Shown: piece by piece, positions 16,418 to 23,306 of the stretch
Layout: each line of letters opens with the position of its first letter
How positions within the stretch are numbered: the first letter of the stretch is position 1
Assembly: GCA_019359245.1 (NCBI GenBank)
Contig: JAHHHR010000065.1
Location: 1 to 40,890 of the forward strand
Source: Nostoc desertorum CM1-VF14
GTDB lineage: Bacteria > Cyanobacteriota > Cyanobacteriia > Cyanobacteriales > Nostocaceae
Reading direction: 5' to 3'
DNA: 40,890 nt
Program-made: the position numbers and the translations under genes
The notes under the pieces: model-generated
The model's input: only the letters and a program-made list of their open reading frames with translations
The model's database searches: none
What the model was told of the DNA's origin: nothing

Positions 16418-16517
16418 GCGGTTCTTATTCAGATGCGGTACAACATTACATCACCAGGTGTAGGGGCACGGCACTGCCGTGCCCCTACGCGTGTACCTCA
16501 CGTAAACGAGAACCACC
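16418..16517. mobile_element. MITE-like element with terminal inverted repeats and a central perfect hairpin
   Basis: A 100-bp unit. The left end (16418-16441, GCGGTTCTTATTCAGATGCG then GTAC) and the reverse complement of the right end (16493-16517) share 17 of 24 bases, including GGTTCT and GGTAC. In the centre GTAGGGGCACGGCA faces TGCCGTGCCCCTAC with a 1-bp gap (16460-16488). There is no coding capacity. This fits a small non-autonomous transposable element inside the urtD-urtE insertion. Confidence 0.65.
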
Positions 16518-16578
16518 ATACCACTAAATGATAGTTGCTAACGCTGCGGTGTATACACAAGTCAAATTACCTCATTTT

Positions 16579-16974
16579 CTATGCAGTTTTAGCATTTTTA
16601 TCTGATGCTTGTTCTGCAATATTTTTTAAGCGGCTCGCTCTCATTTTGCGGATGCGATCGCTATTGCGAACACCACCCGCCATCTCATATTCAGCGCTGT
16701 CTTTACCGTACTTAATAGCAACCACCATTAACATTTTCTCAGAAAGCTGCTTCAAGTTTTTTTCCATCTCTTCAACTTCTGTTAAAGAAGAGTCAACTAT
16801 AGCCAGGGCGCTATTATGAACATCAAGTTTGTTACGTAACTGGTCGATTGATTTAATCAGTTTTTCTAAAGTATAATCTTCTTCAAATTTAATGGTTGGA
16901 ACAATCGATTTCATCCCAGATGCTCTTAACTCAACTTTTTCTAAAACACGGGATGTACGTTTTTGACGAGACAT
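16579..16974 (-). CDS. Small charged coiled-coil protein of unknown function
   Basis: A 131-residue protein opening MSRQKRTSRVLEKVELRASG. A basic N-terminal 25 residues precede a helical heptad-like section (about 40-85, LEKLIKSIDQLRNKLDVHNS and VEEMEKNLKQLSEKM), and a basic C-terminal tail includes RIRKMRASRLKNIAEQA. There are no membrane segments and no catalytic motif. The charge pattern suggests DNA binding or a partner of a segregation protein, but that is a guess. I do not recognise the family with certainty. It lies in the urtD-urtE insertion on the minus strand. Confidence 0.65.
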   Translation of the reverse strand: MSRQKRTSRVLEKVELRASGMKSIVPTIKFEEDYTLEKLIKSIDQLRNKLDVHNSALAIVDSSLTEVEEMEKNLKQLSEKMLMVVAIKYGKDSAEYEMAGGVRNSDRIRKMRASRLKNIAEQASDKNAKTA

Positions 16975-17003
16975 ACAATTTCTCTTTTAAGATACTTCTA
17001 GAG

Positions 17004-17105
17004 CTAGCTTGCCTCAATTAAGCCTAATTCCGCTTCAGCATAAATCGCAATTTCTGATAATAAAATTTTTGAGCTTATCTCAGTAATACTTCGGTATATA
17101 ATTAC
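17004..17105 (-). pseudogene. Possible remnant of a protein-gene 3' end
   Basis: The minus strand reads IIYRSITEISSKILLSEIAI then YAEAELGLIEAS and a TAG stop at 17004. The amphipathic, protein-like composition and position just upstream of the 131-residue gene suggest the tail of a former upstream gene. There is no start codon, and the frame is preceded by a TGA at 17106. Weakly supported. Confidence 0.25.
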
Positions 17106-17135
17106 TCATATAAGAAGGTAAGAGATAGCAAACAT

Positions 17136-17400
17136 GGGAGTAGTCGCTACAGGCTTGGGAGTAGTCGCTACAGACTTGAGAGTAGTCGCTACAGACTTGA
17201 GAGTGGCCGCTACAGACTTAAGAGTAGTCGCTACAGACTTGAGAGTAGCCGCTACAGACTTGGGAGTAGTCGCTACAGACTTGAGAGTAGCCGCTACAGA
17301 CTTGAGAGTAGTCGCTACAGACTTGAGAGTAGTCGCTACAGACTTGAGAGTAGTCGCTACAGACTTGGGAGTAGTCGCTACAGACTTGGGAGTAGCAGGG
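17136..17400. repeat. 21-bp minisatellite, 12 full units plus a partial
   Basis: Twelve direct copies of a 21-mer (unit GAGAGTAGTCGCTACAGACT then T; variants GGGAG and GTGGCC/GTAGCC) run from 17136 to 17387, followed by a broken thirteenth. Units differ at only a few positions, so expansion is recent. Because 21 is a multiple of three, both strands stay open and give heptapeptide repeats (VVATDLR on plus, KSVATTL on minus). I do not regard either as a proven gene. Confidence 0.92.
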
Positions 17401-17473
17401 TTAATAAATCTGGTCATAGAGGGCGCGATCGTCCATACTAGATGGTAGACACCTTCGACTATAGGAGCCGTCT

Positions 17474-17704
17474 ATGTTGCTACAAGAATTGAAGGAGCAG
17501 GTCTTCAAGCTATCACCAAGCGATCGCCTTGCACTAGTGAGCGCCATCATTGAGTCCTTGCGAGACATGCCAATTTCTGAGCCTGAGCGCTCTGGTGCGA
17601 TTAGACGAATGCGAGGCTTGTTAAAAACAGATCGGCCAGCACCGACTGATGAAGAAGTGGCTACTATGTTACAAGAGCGACGGGTAGACAAGTATCTTCA
17701 GTGA
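17474..17704 (+). CDS. Antitoxin of a type II toxin-antitoxin pair
   Basis: A 76-residue protein with the pattern of small cyanobacterial addiction-module components: LKEQVFKLSPSDRLALVSAI near the N-terminus, then a middle with several Arg, and an acidic PTDEEVATML segment. It starts with ATG at 17474 preceded by AGGAG. Its stop overlaps the GTG start of the PIN-domain gene by 4 bp (GTGA), the classic antitoxin-toxin coupling. The antitoxin would bind and block the PIN nuclease and repress the operon. Here the toxin is frameshifted. Confidence 0.75.
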   Translation: MLLQELKEQVFKLSPSDRLALVSAIIESLRDMPISEPERSGAIRRMRGLLKTDRPAPTDEEVATMLQERRVDKYLQ

Positions 17705-18130
17705 AAGTTTTAATTGATACTAATATTGTTCTAGATTTTCTCTTGCAGCGAGAACCTTTTTTCCAAGATGCAGAACTATTGTTTCAAAAGATTGATTCTG
17801 GTCATGTCGTTGGGTATGTGACAGCGACAACACTTACAGATATTTTTTATATTTCTCGAAGACATACCCGCAGCATTGATCAAGCACGACAAGCAGTTTC
17901 AGAAATGCTGACTGCTATGATCATTTGTCCTGTTAATCGAGCCGTCTTGGAATCAGCATTTGGATCTGGTTTAGATGATGAAAGAAGATGCTATTCAAAT
18001 CGCTTGTGCTATTGCTCAAAGGTTAGACGCTATTTTGACACGCGATACGCAAGGTTTTTTGAGTTCATCTTTACCCGTTTTATCAATTCATGAGTTGTTA
18101 CAGCAGTTGGGGGTGCAAGATAGCGATTAG
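17701..18130 (+). pseudogene. PIN-domain (VapC-type) toxin with a frameshift
   Basis: The frame starts with GTG at 17701 (MKVLIDTNIVLDFLLQREPF), a normal PIN start with the first catalytic Asp. It reads normally to GSGLDDE near 17985, then runs into a basic nonsense tail that ends at 18093. In another frame from about 17988 the expected end appears: EDAIQIACAIAQRLDAILTR, then DTQGFLSSSLPVL and IHELLQQL, stopping at 18130. One extra base in the run GATGAAAGAAGATGC accounts for this. The lost frame contains the C-terminal catalytic Asp (LTRDTQ), so the product should be inactive unless frameshifting occurs. Confidence 0.85.
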
Positions 18131-18249
18131 TTGGTTATCAGGCAAAGATGGCGCGATCATATTGTCAGATTATCGCTCAAGGTTGGGAACCTCCGCACGG
18201 AAGTGTTCTCCTCTACATGAGATTTTTTTAATACAAACTGAATTTTATT
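18131..18249. other. Short spacer before urtE
   Basis: A 119-bp spacer with a small inverted repeat (GGTTGGGAACC, and CTCCGCACGGAAG near 18190). No ribosome binding site is obvious immediately upstream of urtE. Any promoter that now drives the separated urtE gene would have to be here or in the toxin-antitoxin unit. Confidence 0.4.
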
Positions 18250-18948
18250 ATGCTAAAAATTTCTAACCTCAACGTTTACTACGGTGAAAGCCATATTCTC
18301 CGCAATGTAGATTTAAGCGTACCATCTGGACAAATGATATGCCTGATTGGACGCAATGGTGTAGGTAAATCTACATTACTCAAAACAATTATGGGATTAC
18401 TCAAACCCCGCAGTGGTACTATTAACTTAGCTGGAGAATTAATCAACTCAAAATCTCCAGACCAAAGAGCAAAGTTAGGAATTGGTTATGTCCCCCAAGG
18501 ACGAGAAATTATCCCCCGTTTGACAGTCAAAGAAAATCTGCTGTTGGGGTTGGAAGCTAGACGCAAACCAATAAAAAAAGCAGAAATTCCAGAAGAAGTT
18601 TTTAGCTTATTCCCAGTGTTAAAAACTATGCTTTCGCGCATGGGTGGTGATTTGAGTGGTGGACAGCAGCAACAATTAGCGATCGCACGTGCTTTAATGG
18701 GAGAGCCTCAATTACTCGTCTTAGATGAACCCACCGAAGGTATTCAACCCTCCATTATCCTAGAAATTGAAGCCGCAGTCCGTCGTATCGTCGAAACCAC
18801 AGGCATTTCTGTTTTATTGGTAGAGCAACATTTACACTTTGTCCGTCAGGCTGATTACTATTACGCTATGCAAAAAGGTGGTATTGTCGCCTCCGGTTCC
18901 ACAGCCGAACTCAGCCAAGATGTGATTCAACGCTTTCTAGCTGTTTAA
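18250..18948 (+). CDS. urtE: Urea ABC transporter, ATP-binding protein UrtE
   Basis: UrtE is the second ATPase of the urea importer. The 232-residue protein has Walker A (GRNGVGKST), a full signature (LSGGQQQQLAIARAL), Walker B (LLVLDEPTEGIQP) and the His switch (LLVEQHLHFV). The start MLKISNLNVYYGESHILRNV is standard for UrtE. The reading frame is intact and conserved despite lying 2.5 kb from urtD, so it is probably still functional. Its 3' end overlaps the convergent gene at 18911-19651 by 38 bp. Confidence 0.94.
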   Translation: MLKISNLNVYYGESHILRNVDLSVPSGQMICLIGRNGVGKSTLLKTIMGLLKPRSGTINLAGELINSKSPDQRAKLGIGYVPQGREIIPRLTVKENLLLGLEARRKPIKKAEIPEEVFSLFPVLKTMLSRMGGDLSGGQQQQLAIARALMGEPQLLVLDEPTEGIQPSIILEIEAAVRRIVETTGISVLLVEQHLHFVRQADYYYAMQKGGIVASGSTAELSQDVIQRFLAV

Positions 18949-19651
18949 TTTTTGAGATTTCTATATTAATAGTGTCAGTGGCAATCAAGTCTGCTGCTTC
19001 TTGTAAAAGCTCATGCTGTTCCTTTTGAATGGCTTCTAAGCGACTAGAAATTTCTGCTAATCGTTGTTGCTTACTTGGTTGAAAATTTTCAGGTAACAAA
19101 GCTGGCAGGTTATCAGTTGTTTTAGTATCTGTAATTTGTTGAACTGCAAAAATCCCAACTTTAGTTAAGGATAGGAAGCTAACTTTAATCAAAGCCTGGA
19201 GCAATTTTAACGGAACTTGGAGGATTGACCAACTAGCTGTTTCAATCAAGCGGATGATTGCTTTGATGATGCTCCAAATAAGAGCGATCGCAAACAGCAA
19301 AATCACTATACTAATAATTGGGTGATTAGTAGCCCAACCTAGTATTTGAACTAACCTAAAAAATATTGGGTGTTGTGTCAGCCAATCACTTGCAGAAGAT
19401 GCGATCGCATCTTTAACTGCGCCCGATGTTGTACTCTTAAATTTATCAGCAGTTTGCCAAGTTTGGTCTAAGCTTGTCGTAACTGTATCAATTGCTTTAT
19501 CAGTTGTTGTAGTTGCTGTTGCCTTCAAAGACTCCCCAACTTGTTGTGCTGAGTTACTTAAAGAGTTAACATTTTCACCTACAAAATCTTTCACATTTTG
19601 TAAGCGTTGCAAAACTCCGTTAGATAAATGTATGTCTATTTGGGATGCCAT
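18911..19651 (-). CDS. Membrane protein with N-terminal helical repeats and a C-terminal coiled coil
   Basis: A protein of 246 residues from the ATG at 19651 (MASQIDIHLSNG); a GTG at 19663 would overlap the P450 stop as GTGA and is also possible. Residues about 15-85 are amphipathic and rich in Ser, Thr and Ala (apolipoprotein/LEA-like). Two or three hydrophobic helices follow (HPIISIVILLFAIALIWSII, then around LLQALIKVSFL). The C-terminus has a charged coiled coil (RLAEISSRLEAIQKEQHELL). The function is unknown. It follows the P450 gene on the same strand with essentially no gap, so the two are probably co-transcribed. Confidence 0.75.
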   Translation of the reverse strand: MASQIDIHLSNGVLQRLQNVKDFVGENVNSLSNSAQQVGESLKATATTTTDKAIDTVTTSLDQTWQTADKFKSTTSGAVKDAIASSASDWLTQHPIFFRLVQILGWATNHPIISIVILLFAIALIWSIIKAIIRLIETASWSILQVPLKLLQALIKVSFLSLTKVGIFAVQQITDTKTTDNLPALLPENFQPSKQQRLAEISSRLEAIQKEQHELLQEAADLIATDTINIEISKIKQLESVESHLG

Positions 19652-19659
19652 AAAATATT

Positions 19660-20982
19660 TCACCGAGGTTGAAATCTAACCCGCAAGCCATCTTTAGGGC
19701 GATTAGTGGGAACCATAACTACCTCTAAACTTTGATTGGGTAATATTTCCCAATGATAATTGCGTAGAAGATGAGCAGCAATAATCTTCATTTCCATTTT
19801 GGCAAAGGCTATACCAATACAGATGCGTGGCCCACCACCGAAACCAACTAAACTAAAAGGATACTTTTTGTGTTCTTGGCGCTGGGGGCTGAAACGCTCT
19901 GGATCAAAACGCTCTGGTTCAAGGTAGATTTCCTTTAAGCTATGAGTTATCACAATTGAATAAAGCAACTGCCAACCAGCAGGAACGTGATAACCTTTAA
20001 ACTCGAAGTCTTTAATCACACCACGAAACCCACCTCCGACAGGTTGATGCAATCTTTCGACTTCCCACAAAACCTGCTCTAAATAGGGCATTTTCCCCAA
20101 TTGTTCTAAATCCAAATCACCTTTACTAGCAAGTTGCAATTGTTCAACTCTTGCTTTTTCGAGTACTTCTGGATGACGGGCTAACTCTGTACACAACCAA
20201 GTTAGCATTGAAGTAGTAGTTTCATGTCCAGCGAAGAGTAACAGCACCGCTTGGGCAATGATTTCTTTTTCACTTAGGCTGTTACCATCTTCATCTTTAG
20301 CTTGGATTAACAAGCTGATGGTATCTTTGGTTGGGTTTTGCCGACGTTCTCTGACAACTTGAGTTAGATGCTCTAAAATTTGATCACGAGCGGCTATAGC
20401 TTTACCAAATGTAGTAAATGGTAATGGCAACGGATTAATAGCAAATAGCCCATTCGTCAAAGTTGTAAACAACTGGCTGAGGCGGACACATTCCGGCCCA
20501 GGACTCGTACCCAACAACAATTGACTAGCAATATCAAATGTCAGCTGTTTAAACTCTTGGAACCAAGTAAACTCTTGTTTTTTCTCCCATTTTTGGAGAT
20601 AGCCGCGCGTAATATCTTCCATTGTGGAGACATAATTCGCCAATGCTGGGCCATGTAACGCCGGCATCATCAAGCGGCGGTTTCTGCGATGTTCCTCTCC
20701 ATCTTGCAGAAAAAGCGATTCACCCAGTAATGTTTTGAAATTATCAGGCCATCCCTCACGCCAAGAAAAATTCTCCATCTGGGTTGACAAAACGAACTCT
20801 AATGCTTCCGGTCCTGCCATTACCACAGTTGGTCTGCCAAGAAGATGGGTTTTGAAGATAGGCCCATACTGGCGATAGCGCTTTTTGGCAAAATCGCGGT
20901 CGAAAACAAAGGAGAGCGTTTCACCTAATATAGGTATACCAAAGCTTCCTGGAGGAATTTGATGATTTTGATTAGTTTTCAT
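19660..20982 (-). CDS. Cytochrome P450, CYP120-like
   Basis: A 440-residue soluble P450. The ATG at 20982 is chosen over a GTG at 21006 because GGAGG lies five bases before it. The N-terminus PPGSFGIPILGETLSFV has no membrane anchor. The oxygen-binding I helix reads LLFAGHETTTS, the K-helix ExxR is in WEVERLHQPVGGGFRG, the PERF motif is FDPERFSP, and the haem-binding loop is FGGGPRICIGIAFAKME with Cys388. This pattern is that of the cyanobacterial CYP120 group, one member of which hydroxylates retinoids. The substrate here is inferred only by likeness. Redox partners are not encoded nearby. Confidence 0.93.
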   Translation of the reverse strand: MKTNQNHQIPPGSFGIPILGETLSFVFDRDFAKKRYRQYGPIFKTHLLGRPTVVMAGPEALEFVLSTQMENFSWREGWPDNFKTLLGESLFLQDGEEHRRNRRLMMPALHGPALANYVSTMEDITRGYLQKWEKKQEFTWFQEFKQLTFDIASQLLLGTSPGPECVRLSQLFTTLTNGLFAINPLPLPFTTFGKAIAARDQILEHLTQVVRERRQNPTKDTISLLIQAKDEDGNSLSEKEIIAQAVLLLFAGHETTTSMLTWLCTELARHPEVLEKARVEQLQLASKGDLDLEQLGKMPYLEQVLWEVERLHQPVGGGFRGVIKDFEFKGYHVPAGWQLLYSIVITHSLKEIYLEPERFDPERFSPQRQEHKKYPFSLVGFGGGPRICIGIAFAKMEMKIIAAHLLRNYHWEILPNQSLEVVMVPTNRPKDGLRVRFQPR

Positions 20983-21233
20983 TTCAACCTCCAAGCAGAC
21001 CACCACTTACCCGTTCGCGGAGCGTTCCACATGAAAGAGAAGTGGCCGTGTAAATTTCCCGCCACTTCCACTAACTTTTCCTTGTCAAGAGATTGGAAAT
21101 AGTTTCGGTTCATTTGAGCTAGGTGTTTTTTGCTCAGTCGATTCATCGAGTTTTAAATACCTATCAACCTTCACATTATCATGTTGAAAACCACTTATGT
21201 TACAGTTGTCTCTCTCGTTGAAGCAGAAGATGG
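20983..21233. other. Spacer upstream of the P450 gene
   Basis: No gene was found. A short GC-rich palindromic stretch (CGTTCGCGGAGCGTTCC, 21012-21028) is a dispersed-repeat relative. Confidence 0.45.
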
Positions 21234-21718
21234 TTAACCCAACGCGGACTTTAACTCACTTTCGGCTTGTTGCAACGCTTCTGGTAATTTACTCGCGTCC
21301 CGTCCGCCGGCTTGGGCTAAGTTCGGTCTTCCACCGCCGCCGCCACCGCAGATTTTAGCGATCGCACCTACAAATTTACCAGCTTGCAAACCTTTTTGGT
21401 TCACTTCAGAACTAAAAGCCGCAACTATACTAACTTTCCCTTCTTCAGGAACAGAACCCAGCACCACTGCACCGTTACCGATTTTTTGCAGTAAGCGTTC
21501 GGCTGCGGTTTTCAAGGATTCTGGATCAACGTCTTCTAATTGGGCGACAATAATTTTAGAATCGCCTACGGTTTGGGCTGTTTGTAGTAAGCTATCAGAT
21601 TTTGCGATCGCTAACTGTACCTTTAAGGTTTCTAGTTCCTTTTGGGTATTTCTGAGTTCGCTTTGCAGACTTGTGATTCTGTCTGGTACTTCTTCGGGTT
21701 TAACTTTAAAAAAGTCCA
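21234..21718 (-). pseudogene. Duplicated 3' end of alaS (DHHA1 region), no start
   Basis: About 485 bp of this stretch match the last 160 codons of alaS (23307-23783) in the same orientation. From KVKPEEVPDRITSLQSE to RDASKLPEAL the two proteins differ at only two residues (TAQ/TAE and NQK/NKK). The final 12 codons diverge strongly (QQAESELKSALG here, AKAQSDLHSALS in alaS). The match stops abruptly just after TTTAACTTTAAA, exactly where alaS has a HIP1 octamer. There is no upstream domain or normal start; an in-frame TTG at 21749 would add 11 residues derived from a repeat. It encodes the oligomerisation and C-terminal domain only. Confidence 0.92.
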
Positions 21719-21830
21719 GGCGATTAGAAATCGCGGCTATACAAACCAAGTCCGCCTGCGCGGACTAATACAAAAGGATTTAAGGCATAATCGAATTTGG
21801 CTTTACCACGAGTGGCATAAACCGACTGAA
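21719..21830 (-). pseudogene. Dispersed repeat joined to a 3' fragment of an antitoxin-like gene
   Basis: Bases 21732-21767 are a dispersed repeat (GCGATTAGAAATCGCGGC, then AGTCCGCCTGCGCGGACT). Bases 21772-21831 match 22888-22947, the last 20 codons of the antitoxin-like gene at 22880-23215, at more than 90% identity: QSVYATRGKAKFDYALNPF. The stop is lost and the frame runs into the repeat. Confidence 0.7.
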
Positions 21831-21906
21831 GGCTGAGGGTAGATGGGGACCGGAGTCGGAAAGATTGTTGGCGGATTTAGGACAATGTGATGAGATAGTA
21901 GCGAGA

Positions 21907-22353
21907 TCATCCTGACTCACCACTTTCATCCAAATATTTCAGAAAAGAATTAACGCCCAGTAACTGAATACTATAGCTTGCCATTAGCGCTCTCAAGTCA
22001 TCATCAGCCCGCAAGTCATCATCTCCAGATACGATAATTCCCGCCTCACCATCAATCGCTGTTGCCAACACAGGTAAATCTTTAGGATCTCGACAATTAG
22101 GCGGAATAGTTTTCAATTCAACCCATAATGAGCGGTACTGCAACTGTTGTTCCAGGCGCATCGCCTGACTCGGATCAATCCGCTTTCTTAAACGGGAGCG
22201 ATTCCAAACAAGATGAAGTTCTTCCATGAGAGGTTGACTCATTACCAACTGGAATTTATGTTGATTAAATGCTTCCAAAATCGGCAACGTAACTCGTCCT
22301 TTTAGCAAAATGCGAATCCAAATGTTGGTGTCAATGACTACTCGCAAGGTCAT
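21907..22353 (-). CDS. PIN-domain toxin (putative toxin-antitoxin system RNase)
   Basis: A 148-residue protein of the PIN_3 kind. The N-terminal TLRVVIDTNIWIRILLKG carries the first catalytic Asp, MEELHLVW the conserved Glu, and NCRDPKDLPVLATAI plus IIVSGDDDL the C-terminal acids. All acidic positions are kept, so it should be an active ribonuclease. It contains a small tandem duplication (DDDLRA twice, 18 bp). The start overlaps the stop of the upstream antitoxin gene by 4 bp. The pair lies between the two copies of the alaS 3' end. Confidence 0.85.
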   Translation of the reverse strand: MTLRVVIDTNIWIRILLKGRVTLPILEAFNQHKFQLVMSQPLMEELHLVWNRSRLRKRIDPSQAMRLEQQLQYRSLWVELKTIPPNCRDPKDLPVLATAIDGEAGIIVSGDDDLRADDDLRALMASYSIQLLGVNSFLKYLDESGESG

Positions 22354-22595
22354 ATCGGCTGGGATTGCTGACGCACAGCTTTAATTTCAGCCATGATGTC
22401 ATCGTCTGTAATATCATCAATTGGGGGTTCGGCATAAAGTTCTTGAATTAAAGCCGTCAAATCTGAATGTAAATCTAGTTGAATCAAGGCTCTGGCGACT
22501 TTTGCCCGTTCATCTGGCTGCAACTGTTGTACCGCCGTAATGAGTTGTTCCAAGGTGATTGGAATTGATACCATGTCGGTAGCTATCATGATCAT
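22350..22595 (-). CDS. Antitoxin partner of the PIN toxin
   Basis: An 81-residue protein with PITLEQLITAVQQLQPDERA followed by KVARALIQ and an acidic C-terminal half (DDITDDDIMAEIKAV), as in antitoxins paired with PIN_3 toxins. The first of several possible starts is the ATG at 22595; ATG at 22574 (MVSIPITLEQ) is also plausible. Its 4-bp overlap with the toxin gene supports one transcript and coupled translation. Confidence 0.78.
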   Translation of the reverse strand: MIMIATDMVSIPITLEQLITAVQQLQPDERAKVARALIQLDLHSDLTALIQELYAEPPIDDITDDDIMAEIKAVRQQSQPI

Positions 22596-22776
22596 TTCTT
22601 AAATTGTAGTGCGATTGTCATTTAAAGGGCGATCGCAGTTTAGGCATGAGTTTAGATGAGCGATGCCTACGGCTGGCTACGCCTACGCATTTGGTGTAAG
22701 TTAGGGTTGTGCGATCGTTTTTGCTATTGATATATCTTGAATAGTTTCCAGCAGATATTGCGAGAAAGAGTCAAAT
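22596..22776. other. Spacer with HIP1 sites and a dispersed repeat
   Basis: A spacer of 181 bp. It has a HIP1 octamer at 22630-22637 and the dispersed repeat at 22660-22689. No gene was found. Confidence 0.45.
22660..22689 (+). repeat. HIP1-splitting dispersed repeat, intergenic copy
   Basis: The copy starts GCGATGCCTACGGCTGGCTA and ends CGCCTACGCA. Removing 21 bases would restore GCGATCGC. Confidence 0.7.
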
Positions 22777-22883
22777 TTACAACCAAGATTCAACAGACAA
22801 TCCTGTTACCTGTATAATTCGCTGAAAGTCGCTATCTGCTGATACAACAAACAGTAAAACTATACTGTAGAGCATAGATTCAT
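22777..22883 (-). pseudogene. Remnant of a PIN-domain toxin gene (C-terminal end)
   Basis: Immediately after the antitoxin-like gene, with the usual ATGA overlap kept (22883-22880), only a 32-codon open stretch remains. It ends VVSADSDFQRIIQ then VTGLSVESWL and stop. ADSDFxRI followed by VESWL is the usual end of a PIN-domain toxin. The N-terminal two thirds are deleted, so the antitoxin upstream is an orphan. Confidence 0.6.
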
Positions 22884-23215
22884 GACTCAAAAGGATTTAA
22901 GTCATAATCGAATTTGGCTTTACCACGCGTGGCGTAAACCGACTGAAGACACTCTTGAAAATCATCGCCTTCCCAGGTTCTGGCGTGTCTCAAAATAGAA
23001 CGTCCGGAAGCTGGGCGGTAAGGTAATTGAGAATTGTCTACTGACTGGGATTCTGGTATTATTTGGGTATCTTTTGACTTAACTTGTAAGGCAGGTATAT
23101 CTTTTTTGTCTGCTTCTTGCTTGGTTTTGAGAAAACGCAAAAAGTCTAGAGTTTCTTCTAGAAGAGAGTCTGGAGAGGATTCAATTTCTTGGAAAAGGCG
23201 TTTTTTAATAGTCAT
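22880..23215 (-). CDS. Orphan antitoxin-like protein (DUF2281-like)
   Basis: A 111-residue protein opening MTIKKRLFQEIESSPDSLLE then ETLDFLRFLK, the pattern of small antitoxins common in Nostoc. A charged linker and a conserved C-terminal patch follow (RPASGRSILRHARTWEGDDF then QECLQSVYATRG). The toxin expected downstream survives only as a remnant. The last 20 codons are duplicated at 21772-21831 beside the alaS fragment. It lies 91 bp from the end of alaS on the same strand. Confidence 0.72.
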   Translation of the reverse strand: MTIKKRLFQEIESSPDSLLEETLDFLRFLKTKQEADKKDIPALQVKSKDTQIIPESQSVDNSQLPYRPASGRSILRHARTWEGDDFQECLQSVYATRGKAKFDYDLNPFES

Positions 23216-23306
23216 ATAAAGTATTGTGTAACTGAATTAGTTGTCCAGGCAGGCAAGACTTGGCGTGAGCTTCGTCGAATGCTGCCCGCCCCACAAGAGA
23301 AGATAA

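Noticed and set aside
17136..17400. CRISPR array
   Set aside because: Units are contiguous 21-mers without spacers and no cas genes are present.
17134..17448. Heptapeptide-repeat proteins on both strands over the first minisatellite
   Set aside because: Openness on both strands follows from a 21-bp period; no ribosome binding site or non-repeat domain supports either as a gene.
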